Assembly: GCA_934533135.1 (NCBI GenBank)
Contig: CAKTBG010000001.1
Coordinates: 144,014-208,013, forward strand
DNA from: an uncultured Faecalibacterium sp.
GTDB taxonomy: Bacteria > Bacillota > Clostridia > Oscillospirales > Ruminococcaceae
Reading direction: 5' to 3'
DNA length: 64,000 nucleotides
The position numbers were made by a program, and so were the translations under genes. Positions 24,114-31,912 of the stretch are shown in pieces. A model generated the notes under the pieces. That model searched no databases. It was not told the DNA's origin and worked only from the letters and a program-made list of their open reading frames with translations. Position 1 is the stretch's first letter, and every line of letters begins with the position of its first letter.

Positions 24114-24797
24114 ATGCCCAGAGCAATGGCAGCCGTAGACGAAAACGCATTGGCCGAAAAGAAAACGCTGGCCTTGAAGGTCATCGCGCGGCTGAAGAAG
24201 GAATACCCGGATGCAGGATGCACGCTGGATTATGACCACGCGTGGCAGCTGCTGGTCAGTGTCCGGCTGGCAGCGCAGTGTACCGACGCACGGGTGAACA
24301 TCGTGGTGGAGGATCTCTTTGCCAAATACCCGAATGTCGCCGCCCTTGCCGCCGCCGAACCGGAGGACATTGAGGCCATTGTCAAACCCTGCGGCCTCGG
24401 TCACTCGAAGGCGCGGGATATCTCGGCCTGTATGCGGGTGCTGCGCGACCAATACAACGGTCAGGTCCCCACAACGTTTGAAGAGCTGCTGGCTCTGCCC
24501 GGCGTGGGGCGGAAGAGTGCGAACCTCATCATGGGCGATGTGTTCGGCAAACCGGCCATCGTCACCGACACCCATTGCATCCGGCTGTGCAACCGGATCG
24601 GCCTTGTGGACGGCATCAAAGAGCCGCAGAAGGTCGAGATGGCCTTGTGGAAGATCATCCCGCCCGAAGAGGGCAGCGACCTGTGCCACCGGTTCGTCAT
24701 GCACGGGCGTGCCGTGTGCGACGCCCGCAAGCCCGAATGTGAAAAATGCTGTCTGAACGACCTCTGCAAGACGGCATTGGAAGCAAAAAATCTTTGA
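24114..24797 (+). CDS. nth: Endonuclease III
   Basis: This 227-residue base-excision repair enzyme removes oxidised pyrimidines and cuts the abasic site. The helix-hairpin-helix has L-P-G-V-G-R-K-S-A-N with the catalytic Lys, and the catalytic Asp follows in V-T-D-T-H-C. The C-terminal C-x6-C-x2-C-x5-C binds a 4Fe-4S cluster. A GAGG lies 7 bases before the ATG. It is divergent from rarA and followed by a small membrane protein gene. Confidence 0.96.
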   Translation: MPRAMAAVDENALAEKKTLALKVIARLKKEYPDAGCTLDYDHAWQLLVSVRLAAQCTDARVNIVVEDLFAKYPNVAALAAAEPEDIEAIVKPCGLGHSKARDISACMRVLRDQYNGQVPTTFEELLALPGVGRKSANLIMGDVFGKPAIVTDTHCIRLCNRIGLVDGIKEPQKVEMALWKIIPPEEGSDLCHRFVMHGRAVCDARKPECEKCCLNDLCKTALEAKNL

Positions 24798-24812
24798 TAA
24801 AACGAGGTGTTT

Positions 24813-25076
24813 ATGATGTTTACGCTTGGTGCAAATCTGTTTGTGATCCTCTACACGATCGCTCTGGGCGCACTGTCCGGTTATCTGGCAGGCCGCATCA
24901 TGGGCTGTTCCTTCTCGAAAGGCAAAATGATCGGCCTCGGCATTCTCGGCAGCGTGGTCGGCAACCTGCTGTTCGGCATCATCGGCCTGAAAGCCTCCGG
25001 CTTCATCGGCCACATCATTGTTTCCGTTGCAGGCGGCTGCTTCTGCATCTGGCTGAGCCGGAAATTGGATAAGTGA
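24813..25076 (+). CDS. GlsB/YeaQ/YmgE-like small membrane protein
   Basis: The 87-residue protein has three hydrophobic segments with Gly-rich helices (L-S-G-Y-L-A-G-R, G-I-L-G-S-V-V-G-N and G-H-I-I-V-S-V-A-G-G), the pattern of the transglycosylase-associated/GlsB stress-response family. Function is poorly known. A GAGG stands 5 and 8 bases before two tandem ATG codons (24813, 24816), either of which may be used; an upstream in-frame GTG is too close to the SD. It may be read through from nth, and a terminator follows at 25157. Confidence 0.8.
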   Translation: MMFTLGANLFVILYTIALGALSGYLAGRIMGCSFSKGKMIGLGILGSVVGNLLFGIIGLKASGFIGHIIVSVAGGCFCIWLSRKLDK

Positions 25077-25084
25077 CCCTTCTC

Positions 25085-25130
25085 GGCTCTCCCTTTGGGA
25101 GAGCTGTCACCGAAGGTGACTGAGAGGGCG
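25085..25130. repeat. Palindromic intergenic repeat, partial copy
   Basis: A GCTCTCCC/GGGAGAGC hairpin and a GTCACC/GGTGAC hairpin end in CTGAGAGGG. It matches the right half of the repeat family seen at 28368-28622 and 59482-59804. Confidence 0.75.
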
Positions 25131-25156
25131 AGGGTGCTGACAAAAACGCAATCATA

Positions 25157-25203
25157 CAGCGATACGATGTCACTTTGAAAAAAGGGATCGCATCGCTGTT
25201 TTT
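25157..25203 (+). terminator. Terminator downstream of the GlsB-like gene
   Basis: CAGCGATACGAT (25157-25168) pairs with ATCGCATCGCTG (25187-25198), followed by five T residues. It should end the nth transcript. Confidence 0.7.
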
Positions 25204-25228
25204 CTTTGCCCGGTCTCTGCCGGGCTTG

Positions 25229-25318
25229 CCCTCTCAGTCTCGCTGCCGCTCGCCAGCTCTCCCGAAGGGAGAGCCCTTGGCATTCCGTAAAGTTTCTTGC
25301 ATATTTTGCCTGAGAGGG
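25229..25318. repeat. Complete 90-bp palindromic repeat with CCCTCTCAG termini
   Basis: It begins CCCTCTCAG (25229-25237), contains a GCTCTCCC/GGGAGAGC hairpin (25256-25274) and ends CTGAGAGGG (25310-25318). The -35 box of the padR promoter starts two bases after its end. Confidence 0.75.
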
Positions 25319-25319
25319 C

Positions 25320-25375
25320 TTGACATCTATATCGTCGTGCGATATACTTTAATCACAATATATCGGAGTTCGATA
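25320..25375 (+). promoter_or_regulatory. padR promoter with two PadR-type operators
   Basis: TTGACA (25320-25325) and TATACT (25343-25348) are 17 bases apart. The perfect palindrome TATATCG-N5-CGATATA (25328-25346) fills the spacer, and TATCG-N5-CGATA (25361-25375) lies just after the expected start site. The centres are 31 bases apart, about three helical turns. Confidence 0.8.
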
Positions 25376-25408
25376 CAAAGTTATCCGATAGAACGGAGGC
25401 AGAACGAT

Positions 25409-25729
25409 TTGAATCCCAGTGAAAGCATTGCACTGACGGAATCGACCTATTATATTTTACTCTCCCTGTATTATCCGCAGCACGGCTACGGCATCATGCA
25501 GGAGACGGAGCGGCTCTCCGGCGGGCGGGTACGGCTGGCGGCGGGCACTTTATACGGTGCGCTGAATTCCCTGTGCGAGAAAGGCTGGATCCAGCCACTT
25601 CCCATCGAATCCGGAAGCCGGAAAAAAGAATATCAGCTGACCGACACCGGGCTTTCGGTGCTAAAACGGGAGCTGACCCGTTTGGAAGAGCTGGCCGCGA
25701 ACGGCCGCGCCATTTTACAGGAGGAATGA
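25409..25729 (+). CDS. PadR-family transcriptional regulator
   Basis: The 106-residue protein has a PadR winged helix (H-G-Y-G-I-M-Q-E-T, G-T-L-Y-G-A-L-N-S-L-C-E-K-G-W-I) and a short C-terminal helix. The start is a TTG at 25409, with GGAGG 9 bases upstream; the upstream part of the open frame runs through the promoter and operator and cannot be coding. Such proteins repress their own gene and an adjacent membrane protein or transporter. The stop is followed after two bases by the DUF2812 gene, forming the common PadR-DUF2812 pair. The palindromes in its promoter support autoregulation. Confidence 0.92.
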   Translation: MNPSESIALTESTYYILLSLYYPQHGYGIMQETERLSGGRVRLAAGTLYGALNSLCEKGWIQPLPIESGSRKKEYQLTDTGLSVLKRELTRLEELAANGRAILQEE

Positions 25730-25731
25730 GC

Positions 25732-26238
25732 ATGAGCGAGACAAAGAAACTCCACAAGATATTCTGGGTCTGGGAATACGAAAAAGAAGAACGCTGGCTC
25801 AACGAGATGGCGCAGGAAGGCTGGGCGTTGAAAAAAGCCAGCTTCTGCACCTACGTTTTCGAAAAGACCGAACCGGGCGAATACATCATCCGGGTAGAAA
25901 CACTGGACAACTCTTCGGATTTTGAAAATTTCATGGAGGAGCTTGGGGCCGAATCCGTTGGCCGCTGCTTCCGCTGGGGCTACTTCCGCCGCTCCGCTGA
26001 ACAGGGCACCTTTGATATGTTTTCGGATATGGATTCCCGCATCGCGCATTTGAATAAAATCGGGAAGGAAGTGAAACTTCTCTGCCTTGCAAACCTTGTC
26101 ATCGGCATCTGCAACACCTTCAACGGTGCTTCCTTTTCGTGGATGAATCTTCTCTGCGCCACCTTCCTTGCCTACGGGCTTGGCCGCATCCACGGCAAAA
26201 AGGAATCGCTTGAACTGGAACGACGGCTGCATGAGTAA
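25732..26238 (+). CDS. DUF2812 domain membrane protein
   Basis: The 168-residue protein has an N-terminal DUF2812-type region (F-W-V-W-E-Y-E-K-E-E-R-W-L-N-E-M-A-Q-E-G-W) and weak hydrophobic segments near residues 115-150 that may be membrane helices. The function of this family is unknown, but it is very often encoded right after a PadR regulator. I use the ATG at 25732 because AGGAGG ends 7 bases upstream, while the ATG at 25726 is too close to it. It is transcribed with padR from one promoter. Confidence 0.85.
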   Translation: MSETKKLHKIFWVWEYEKEERWLNEMAQEGWALKKASFCTYVFEKTEPGEYIIRVETLDNSSDFENFMEELGAESVGRCFRWGYFRRSAEQGTFDMFSDMDSRIAHLNKIGKEVKLLCLANLVIGICNTFNGASFSWMNLLCATFLAYGLGRIHGKKESLELERRLHE

Positions 26239-26287
26239 GCCGTCCAAACAACGTCTCCTTTCTGCTAAGATTGTAAAAATACGTTTT

Positions 26288-26364
26288 CCCCGCTTGCATT
26301 TCAGTGCAGGCGGGTTTTGTCAGCAAAAAAGATCATCTGCACCCAACGGCAGATGGTCTTTTTT
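26288..26364 (+). terminator. Tandem terminators after the DUF2812 gene
   Basis: A CCCGC...GCGGG hairpin followed by TTTT (26288-26321) is followed by AAAAAAGATCATCTGC/GCAGATGGTCTTTTTT (26325-26364), a long stem with T6. Confidence 0.8.
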
Positions 26365-26390
26365 CATCCACAAGCGGGATTTTCCTCTTT

Positions 26391-26416
26391 TCTCCTGCGG
26401 AAAGCCGCGGTATAAT
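26391..26416 (+). promoter_or_regulatory. azlC promoter
   Basis: A perfect -10 TATAAT lies at 26411-26416. The -35 region is weak (TTTTCT). A GCGG-AAAG-CCGC hairpin falls between them and could be an operator. Confidence 0.5.
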
Positions 26417-26455
26417 AAAACTTGGTGTTTGAAATCGAAAGGAGTATGAAGTTTC

Positions 26456-27226
26456 ATGAATCAAGCTGCGGAGCTGACCCGGCTCGAAAAGAAGGACACA
26501 AAGCCGGTCTATGCGTTCCGGAAATCTGTTTTCAAAGAAGGCATCCGGGATGGCGTGCCCATCGCGCTGGGGTATTTTGCCGTCTCGTTTTCGCTGGGCA
26601 TCGCAGCGCGTCGTGCCGGATTCAGCCCCTTGCAGGGCTTTCTGGCCAGCCTGCTGAACAACGCTTCGGCTGGGGAGTATGCGGCCTTTGCCCTCATCGC
26701 CAGCGGCGCGAGTTATCTGGAAGTTGCCATCATCACCTTGATCGCCAATGCACGCTACCTGCTGATGAGCTGCGCACTGGCGCAGAAATTCACCCATGAG
26801 ACGCCGTTTTTTCACCGGTTTCTCATCGGCTACGATGTGACCGATGAGCTGTTCGGCATCACCATTGCCCGACCCGGCCCGCTGAACCCATGGTATACCT
26901 ACGGTGCCATCCTGCTTGCGGCTCCGGCGTGGGCTTCCGGCACGGCCCTTGGCATCGTTGCGGGCAATCTGCTGCCCCTGCGGGCCGTCAGCGCACTGAG
27001 CGTTGCCCTGTACGGAATGTTCCTTGCCATCATCATCCCCCCGGCCCGCAAGAGCAGGATTGTCGCCGCGCTGGTGGCCATCAGCTTTTTCCTCAGTTTT
27101 GTCTGCAATTACCTGCCGGGCATCTCGTCTCTCTCGGACGGCACCCGCACCATCCTGCTGACGGTGCTGATCTCCTCGGCTGCCGCGCTTCTTTTCCCGA
27201 TAAAACAGGAGGCCGACCATGAATAA
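26456..27226 (+). CDS. azlC: AzlC-family branched-chain amino acid exporter, large subunit
   Basis: The 256-residue polytopic membrane protein pairs with AzlD to export branched-chain amino acids or their analogues. Family features are the N-terminal F-K-E-G-I-R-D-G-V-P-I-A-L-G-Y and F-S-L-G-I-A-A-R-R-A-G-F-S-P, followed by about six hydrophobic segments. AAAGGAG lies 11 bases before the ATG at 26456. The 3' end overlaps azlD by eight bases, so the two are translationally coupled. The substrate is inferred from Bacillus AzlCD. Confidence 0.92.
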   Translation: MNQAAELTRLEKKDTKPVYAFRKSVFKEGIRDGVPIALGYFAVSFSLGIAARRAGFSPLQGFLASLLNNASAGEYAAFALIASGASYLEVAIITLIANARYLLMSCALAQKFTHETPFFHRFLIGYDVTDELFGITIARPGPLNPWYTYGAILLAAPAWASGTALGIVAGNLLPLRAVSALSVALYGMFLAIIIPPARKSRIVAALVAISFFLSFVCNYLPGISSLSDGTRTILLTVLISSAAALLFPIKQEADHE

Positions 27227-27524
27227 TTACCTTTACATCCTTGTGATGTTCCTCGTCTCCTATGCCATCCGCGTGCTGCCCCTGACCCTGATCCGCAAGC
27301 CCATCCGGAACCCCTTCATCCAGTCGTTCCTTTACTATGTACCCTATGTGACGCTGGCGGTGATGACCTTCCCGGCCATCGTCAACGCCACCCAGAGCCC
27401 GGCAGCCGGTGCGGTCGCACTGGTGGTCGGCATCGTGGCGGCGTGGTGTGGAGCCAGCCTGTTTCAGGTCTCCGTCGCCTGCTGCGCCGTCGTGCTGGTG
27501 CTGGAGCTTTTCCTTGTCCACTGA
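27219..27524 (+). CDS. azlD: AzlD-family branched-chain amino acid exporter, small subunit
   Basis: The 101-residue protein has four hydrophobic segments and the AzlD pattern V-R-V-L-P-L-T-L-I-R-K-P-I near the N-terminus (here I-R-V-L-P) followed by Y-Y-V-P-Y-V-T-L-A-V-M-T-F-P. It overlaps azlC, its partner. The length is normal for the family. Confidence 0.9.
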   Translation: MNNYLYILVMFLVSYAIRVLPLTLIRKPIRNPFIQSFLYYVPYVTLAVMTFPAIVNATQSPAAGAVALVVGIVAAWCGASLFQVSVACCAVVLVLELFLVH

Positions 27525-27533
27525 GGTGCCGCC

Positions 27534-28367
27534 ATGCAGAAACTTCTTGTGACCGGAGCCGGAGGCTTTGTGGGCAGCCGGGTCTGCCAGCAGTGGCGCG
27601 GGCAGTTTGAGCTTATCACCCCGCCCCGCGGCTTTTTCGCCGCCGCCGACGAAACGTCTCTGCGGCAGTTTGTGGAAGCACACCGCCCCGACTGCATCCT
27701 CCACACGGCGGCTCTTTCCGATACCGGATACTGCGCAGCGCACCCGGAAGAATCCTACCGTGCAAACGTGCTGGTTCCGGAATGGCTGGCAAAGGCTGCA
27801 CAGGACACCGGAGCCAAGCTTCTGGCGTTCAGTTCCGATCAGGTCTATGCCGGTGTTTCTCAGCCCGACCCTCTGCCCGAAACACTGGAACTCCATCCGG
27901 CAAATGTTTATGGCCGACACAAGCTGGAAATGGAGCAGCGGGTGCTTGCCCACTGCCCGGAGGCCGTGCTTTTGCGTGCCACATGGCTGTACGACCTGCC
28001 CGGATACCAGCTTCCCATCCGGGGCAACCTGCCGCTGAATCTGCTGCACGCCGCCCTGCAGGGGGAGCCTGTCCGGTTTTCGGCGCAGGATTTCCGGGGC
28101 GTCAGTTACGTCCGGGAGGTCATTGCCAACCTGCAGCCCGCCTTCGCCCTGCCCGGCGGCGTGTACAACTTTGGCAGCGGCAACGACTTCAACATGGTCG
28201 AAACCGCTCGACAGTTCGCCGCCATTTTAGGCATTTCCGTTCCAGTCGAGGAAGCCGATTGGCCGCGGAACCTCGTGATGGACGGTGCCAAACTCGGCAA
28301 ATACGGCATTGCGTTTTTGTCCACGCAGGACGCCCTGCGGAAATGTCTGCGAGACTATGGTTTATAA
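27534..28367 (+). CDS. RmlD-like NAD(P)-dependent sugar-nucleotide reductase/epimerase
   Basis: The 277-residue extended short-chain dehydrogenase has the N-terminal Rossmann motif T-G-A-G-G-F-V-G (residues 7-14), S-S-D-Q-V-Y in the active-site region and the catalytic Y-G-R-H-K (YxxxK). It is closest in pattern to RmlD (dTDP-4-dehydrorhamnose reductase) and methionine adenosyltransferase beta-like proteins. No other rhamnose or polysaccharide genes are nearby, so the substrate is uncertain. It follows azlD by nine bases and is probably in the same transcript. A repeat begins at its stop codon. Confidence 0.82.
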   Translation: MQKLLVTGAGGFVGSRVCQQWRGQFELITPPRGFFAAADETSLRQFVEAHRPDCILHTAALSDTGYCAAHPEESYRANVLVPEWLAKAAQDTGAKLLAFSSDQVYAGVSQPDPLPETLELHPANVYGRHKLEMEQRVLAHCPEAVLLRATWLYDLPGYQLPIRGNLPLNLLHAALQGEPVRFSAQDFRGVSYVREVIANLQPAFALPGGVYNFGSGNDFNMVETARQFAAILGISVPVEEADWPRNLVMDGAKLGKYGIAFLSTQDALRKCLRDYGL

Positions 28368-28622
28368 CCCTCTCAGTCAAAGCCTTCCGGCTTTGCCAGC
28401 TCTCCCGAAGGGAGAGCCCTTGGCAGGTCGGTCAACTTTTTACTACAACCAAAAACAACCGGGCCCTGCGGTCTGGATTCACGGCATCGAAGATGTGAAT
28501 CTAGGCAACAGGGCCCGGTATTTTACGTCATAAAAAACTTCGCTCAATCCGCGTAGGCTAACCCCATACGCCAGTGGCTCTCCCTTTGGGAGAGCTGGCG
28601 AGCGATAGCGAGACTGAGAGGG
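28368..28622. repeat. 255-bp MITE-like element with long terminal inverted repeats
   Basis: The ends are CCCTCTCAGTC (28368) and GACTGAGAGGG (28622), with matching GCTCTCCC/GGGAGAGC hairpins inside each arm, giving inverted arms of about 50 bp. The centre holds a perfect 11-bp stem, ACCGGGCCCTG (28458-28468) with CAGGGCCCGGT (28509-28519), enclosing GATTCAC/GTGAATC. No reading frame is evident. It lies between two converging operons and could serve as a bidirectional terminator. Confidence 0.75.
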
Positions 28623-28623
28623 C

Positions 28624-29436
28624 TCACAAGATTTCGGCAACCACCAATTCCAGCACGCTTCCCGCGATACAGCGGGCTTTGTCTGAGATGAGGAAGCAAT
28701 TCTCGAGTTCCGATCTTCTCGGATCGACGTCCGCGACCTTGAACCCGGGGGTGACCGGATACCCGCTGCGCAGCAGACCCCGCAGAATGCCCGGGATCTG
28801 GGTCGTGACCGGCAGCACTTCCCCTTCCGGCGTCCGGATCCGGGCGATGGTCTCCCCGGGCTCGACGAAATCGGCGATGGAGCGCACGTCCTCAAACACG
28901 CCTGCCGCCTGTGCATGGATCACCCGCTCAGCCCCATAGCCGCCGATCACGCCCGGAACACCGGTGTTGGGGATGGCAGAACCTTCCCGGATGATCCGAC
29001 CCAGCTTGTGGCCGCGTTTGGTCTCCACCACCACGTCCACATCCTGCCCGGCGACAAACCCCGGGCCAAGCGCAATGGTCAGCGGAGCCATCTCCCGCGT
29101 AGTGCCGAGATTTTTTTTGGCAAGAATGGCGTCCACCACCACAGCAGGCTTCGCCTTTGCAATGCACGCGCCCTTGGGATCCACCAGCACCGGCACATCC
29201 CCCGCCGACCAGACGGCTTCCGCCTCGTCCAGCGCGTGGATCTTCACGGCGTGCAGCCCCTCCACCGTGGTCTGCCCCTCGTATACCGCCTCGCAGAGCG
29301 AGACCTGACGGCGGATGGCGGCGGGGTGATCCGTTTCCAGCACCAGCACCCGCAAACCCGCAGACCAGAGCCGGTGGATGGTGCCGGTGGCAAGATCGCC
29401 GCCGCCCCGCACAAGAATAAGCGAATCTTTTTTCAT
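28624..29436 (-). CDS. yqeB: Selenium-dependent molybdenum hydroxylase maturation protein YqeB (EF2563 family)
   Basis: The 270-residue protein opens with R-G-G-G-D-L-A-T-G, a Rossmann-like glycine-rich loop typical of the EF2563/YqeB family, and ends in a conserved domain. The family occurs almost only with SelD, YqeC and molybdenum hydroxylases and is inferred to help build or insert a labile selenium cofactor; its chemistry is not established. It is the last gene of a ten-gene minus-strand operon starting at 37866. The CTGAGAGGG repeat ends one base beyond its stop. Confidence 0.9.
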   Translation of the reverse strand: MKKDSLILVRGGGDLATGTIHRLWSAGLRVLVLETDHPAAIRRQVSLCEAVYEGQTTVEGLHAVKIHALDEAEAVWSAGDVPVLVDPKGACIAKAKPAVVVDAILAKKNLGTTREMAPLTIALGPGFVAGQDVDVVVETKRGHKLGRIIREGSAIPNTGVPGVIGGYGAERVIHAQAAGVFEDVRSIADFVEPGETIARIRTPEGEVLPVTTQIPGILRGLLRSGYPVTPGFKVADVDPRRSELENCFLISDKARCIAGSVLELVVAEIL

Positions 29437-29451
29437 CTTCTCACGTCCTTT

Positions 29452-30492
29452 TCAGAGCCGTTTCAGCAGCAGCTCCATCGAGCCGCCGCAGGCTGCAATG
29501 GCGGCGTCCGTGTTTTTGCCGTCGGCGGAACAGGTCATCCGCTGGCAGGGGGCTTCTGCACCGGCCAGCATCCGGGCGGCCTGCTGCTGCGCACGGTATT
29601 CCATGATGCCGCCGCCCACGCTGCCGATCGTTTTATCCGGCAGAACGAGCATTTTCGAGCCGACTTCCCGCGGCGCAGAGCCATGCCGCGCCACAATGGT
29701 CACCAGCACGGCGGGCGTGCCTTCTGCCTGCGCCGCCTGCAGTGCAGCCAAGAGTGCGGGCGAAAAGCCCTCGGTCTGCTGCCGCTGGCTCTTGATCTCC
29801 ACCACCTGTGCCAGAATCGAAAGTGCGATCTCCTGTGCGGTTTTTGCGCCGATGGCCAGACCGATGGGCGCGTGGATCTGCTCGACACGGGCAGCATCTG
29901 CACCGGCTTCCACCAACTGGCGGTGCACCAGTGCCGCTCGGCCGCGGCTGCCCATCATCCCGACGTAGGCCGCCGGTTTGGACAGGATCGCGCGAAGACA
30001 GTCGAGATCAAAGGCGTGGGCGCGGGTCAGCACAATGAAATAGACTTCCTCGCCGCCCGGCACCTGCGCAAGCCCCTCCTCAAAAGGAGCGCAGAGTACC
30101 TCGTCGGCTCCGGCCTGCCACAGCTGCTCGGCATACTCTTCGCGATCCTCCAGAGCCGTGACGGGCAGATCCAGCAGCTTTGCCATCCGCACCGTCGCAG
30201 CAGCCACATGGCCGCCGCCGCAGACCACCAATTGTGCTCCTGCGCCAAACCGCTCCACAAAGACCGGCACCTCCCCCATGTTCCGCACACCGCTGGTCGT
30301 GCAGCAGCGCAGCTCCGGAAGGTTCTGCAGCAGAAATTCGGTTGTTCCGTTCGATCCTGCCTCCGTGCAAAGCCGTTCTCCGTCGCCCAGCAGCACTTGC
30401 GCCCCCTGTTCGGGGCCGTCCAGCACCGTTGCCAGCAGATAGTTTTTATGCTGCGGCTCTGCCAGTTCCTTTATCCATGCGTCCAAGGCCAT
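29452..30492 (-). CDS. xdhC: XdhC/CoxI-family molybdenum hydroxylase maturation factor (permuted domain order)
   Basis: XdhC proteins bind molybdenum cofactor and promote its sulfuration and insertion into xanthine dehydrogenase. Here (346 residues) the Rossmann domain comes first (L-V-V-C-G-G-G-H-V-A-A-A, about residues 88-99, with G-M-M-G-S-R-G-R), while the CoxI-like part (V-A-R-H-G-S-A-P-R-E-V-G-S-K-M, G-S-V-G-G-G-I-M-E) is at the C-terminus, the reverse of the common order. In this operon it may insert a selenium-containing rather than sulfurated cofactor. AAGGAGG precedes the ATG. Confidence 0.88.
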   Translation of the reverse strand: MALDAWIKELAEPQHKNYLLATVLDGPEQGAQVLLGDGERLCTEAGSNGTTEFLLQNLPELRCCTTSGVRNMGEVPVFVERFGAGAQLVVCGGGHVAAATVRMAKLLDLPVTALEDREEYAEQLWQAGADEVLCAPFEEGLAQVPGGEEVYFIVLTRAHAFDLDCLRAILSKPAAYVGMMGSRGRAALVHRQLVEAGADAARVEQIHAPIGLAIGAKTAQEIALSILAQVVEIKSQRQQTEGFSPALLAALQAAQAEGTPAVLVTIVARHGSAPREVGSKMLVLPDKTIGSVGGGIMEYRAQQQAARMLAGAEAPCQRMTCSADGKNTDAAIAACGGSMELLLKRL

Positions 30493-30510
30493 TCCACAGC
30501 CCTCCTTGTT

Positions 30511-30750
30511 TTATTGCCGCACCGTTGCCACCGCATCGTAATGCAGTGTTGTCTCCTGCTGCAGGCGCGATTCCCACGCCTGCCAATCCTCCGGCAGCAT
30601 CCGCCACGCAAGGCCGCACCCCGCCGAAAGCTCTCGCGGCAACGGGATCAGCCGCCCCGGGATCCCCGCTTGGGCACAGTATTTTTCCCATGCCATCGCG
30701 TCCACCGTTGCTTGAAACGAAAGAACGACGTAGGGTCGTTTTACCCGCAT
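30511..30750 (-). CDS. DUF3343 putative Se/S carrier protein
   Basis: The 79-residue protein matches the DUF3343 family in pattern (V-V-L-S-F-Q-A-T-V-D-A-M-A-W-E, I-P-G-R-L-I-P-L-P-R-E-L-S-A-G-C-G-L-A). The family is annotated as a putative selenium or sulfur carrier; the single Cys in S-A-G-C-G-L-A is the likely carrier residue. It is encoded between a cysteine desulfurase-like gene and xdhC, consistent with passing Se or S from the desulfurase to cofactor maturation. Confidence 0.85.
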   Translation of the reverse strand: MRVKRPYVVLSFQATVDAMAWEKYCAQAGIPGRLIPLPRELSAGCGLAWRMLPEDWQAWESRLQQETTLHYDAVATVRQ

Positions 30751-30753
30751 GGC

Positions 30754-31896
30754 TTACACCTCACTGGCCAGCGTCCGGACGGCTTGCGCCGCACGCAGCA
30801 CTTCTTCTTCGGTATTGGCGTGGCTGAAGCTGAAGCGCACCACACCCTGCGCGGCCGTGCCGAGGGTCTTGTGCAGCAGGGGTGCGCAATGTGCGCCGGC
30901 ACGGACGCAGATGCCCGCGTCTTCCCAGAGCGCGTCGGCCACCCATGCAGAGTCCTCGTCGCCGATGTTCAGCGAGACGATGGGAACCCGGGGCGTATTG
31001 CCCGAGAAATCGCCGTAGAAGATCAGATTTTCCACCGCTTGCAGCTGCTCGTAAAACAGCTGTGCCCGTGCGGTCTCTTTTGCCTGCAGCGTCTGTATCC
31101 CCTGCTGCAGGATCCACCGCACCCCTGCCCCGAGGCCTGCGATGCCCGGCACATTCAAGGTGCCCGCTTCGAGAGCCGTCGGCATCTGTGCCGGGTGTTC
31201 CTCCGCGAAGCTGTGAACGCCGCTGCCGCCGACCACCAACGGTGCGACCTGCAGCCCGGGTCGGACGTAGGCTCCGCCGGTTCCCTGCGGGCCGAGCAGC
31301 CCCTTGTGACCCGTGAAGCAGAGCACATCGACCCCCAGCGTTTTCACATCCAGCGGCCGGATCCCTGCGGTCTGCGCCGCATCTAAAACCAACAGCAGAC
31401 CGTGCTTTTGGGTGAAATCTGCCACAAATGCAAGATCTGTCACATTTCCCGTCACGTTGGACGCATGGGAGACCACGACCGCCCGGGTATTGGGGCGGAG
31501 CTTCTGCTCAAACTGTTCGTACCGCAGAACGCCCCGGGCATCCGCCTCCACGAAATCCAGCTGCACACCGTTTTTTTGCAGGCGGTACAGCGGGCGAAGA
31601 ACCGAATTGTGCTCACAAACGGTGGTGATCACATGGTCTCCCGGGTGAAGCAGACCGCAGAGAGCCATATTCAGGCTTTGGGTCGCGTTGGCCGTGAACG
31701 CAATGCAGGATGGGTCGTCGGCACCCAGCAATTCTGCCAGCGCAGTGCGGGTCTCGTAGACCAGCCGCGCTGCGTGAAGGGTCGGCTCGTGCGCCCCCCT
31801 GCCCGGATTTCCGGCGGTCTGCAAGGCGTCCAGCATGGCCTGCCCGACCGGACGCGGCTTTTGGAGGGTCGTTGCCGCATTGTCAAGATAGATCAT
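30754..31896 (-). CDS. Class V aminotransferase, cysteine desulfurase/selenocysteine lyase-like
   Basis: The 380-residue PLP enzyme starts with Y-L-D-N-A-A-T-T, carries C-E-H-N-S and V-V-V-S-H-A-S-N-V-T-G, and has the lysine motif C-F-T-G-H-K-G-L-L-G-P-Q-G-T-G where Lys forms the Schiff base. The family mobilises sulfur or selenium from cysteine or selenocysteine; the setting suggests Se delivery to YedF/SelD. The active-site Cys is likely in A-G-A-H-C-A-P-L near the C-terminus. I start at ATG 31896 because the D-N-A-A-T-T motif is always near Met1; the frame's upstream ATG would add 14 unconserved residues. Confidence 0.88.
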   Translation of the reverse strand: MIYLDNAATTLQKPRPVGQAMLDALQTAGNPGRGAHEPTLHAARLVYETRTALAELLGADDPSCIAFTANATQSLNMALCGLLHPGDHVITTVCEHNSVLRPLYRLQKNGVQLDFVEADARGVLRYEQFEQKLRPNTRAVVVSHASNVTGNVTDLAFVADFTQKHGLLLVLDAAQTAGIRPLDVKTLGVDVLCFTGHKGLLGPQGTGGAYVRPGLQVAPLVVGGSGVHSFAEEHPAQMPTALEAGTLNVPGIAGLGAGVRWILQQGIQTLQAKETARAQLFYEQLQAVENLIFYGDFSGNTPRVPIVSLNIGDEDSAWVADALWEDAGICVRAGAHCAPLLHKTLGTAAQGVVRFSFSHANTEEEVLRAAQAVRTLASEV

Positions 31897-31912
31897 AAAA
31901 CTTCCGAATGCC

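Noticed and set aside
23607..25013. A 468-codon minus-strand frame opposite nth and overlapping rarA
   Set aside because: It is composed of antisense nth sequence and an out-of-frame part of rarA; both real genes have motifs and promoters.
25733..26247. A 204-codon minus-strand frame opposite the DUF2812 gene
   Set aside because: It is a shadow; the plus-strand gene has a good SD, PadR coupling and family motifs.
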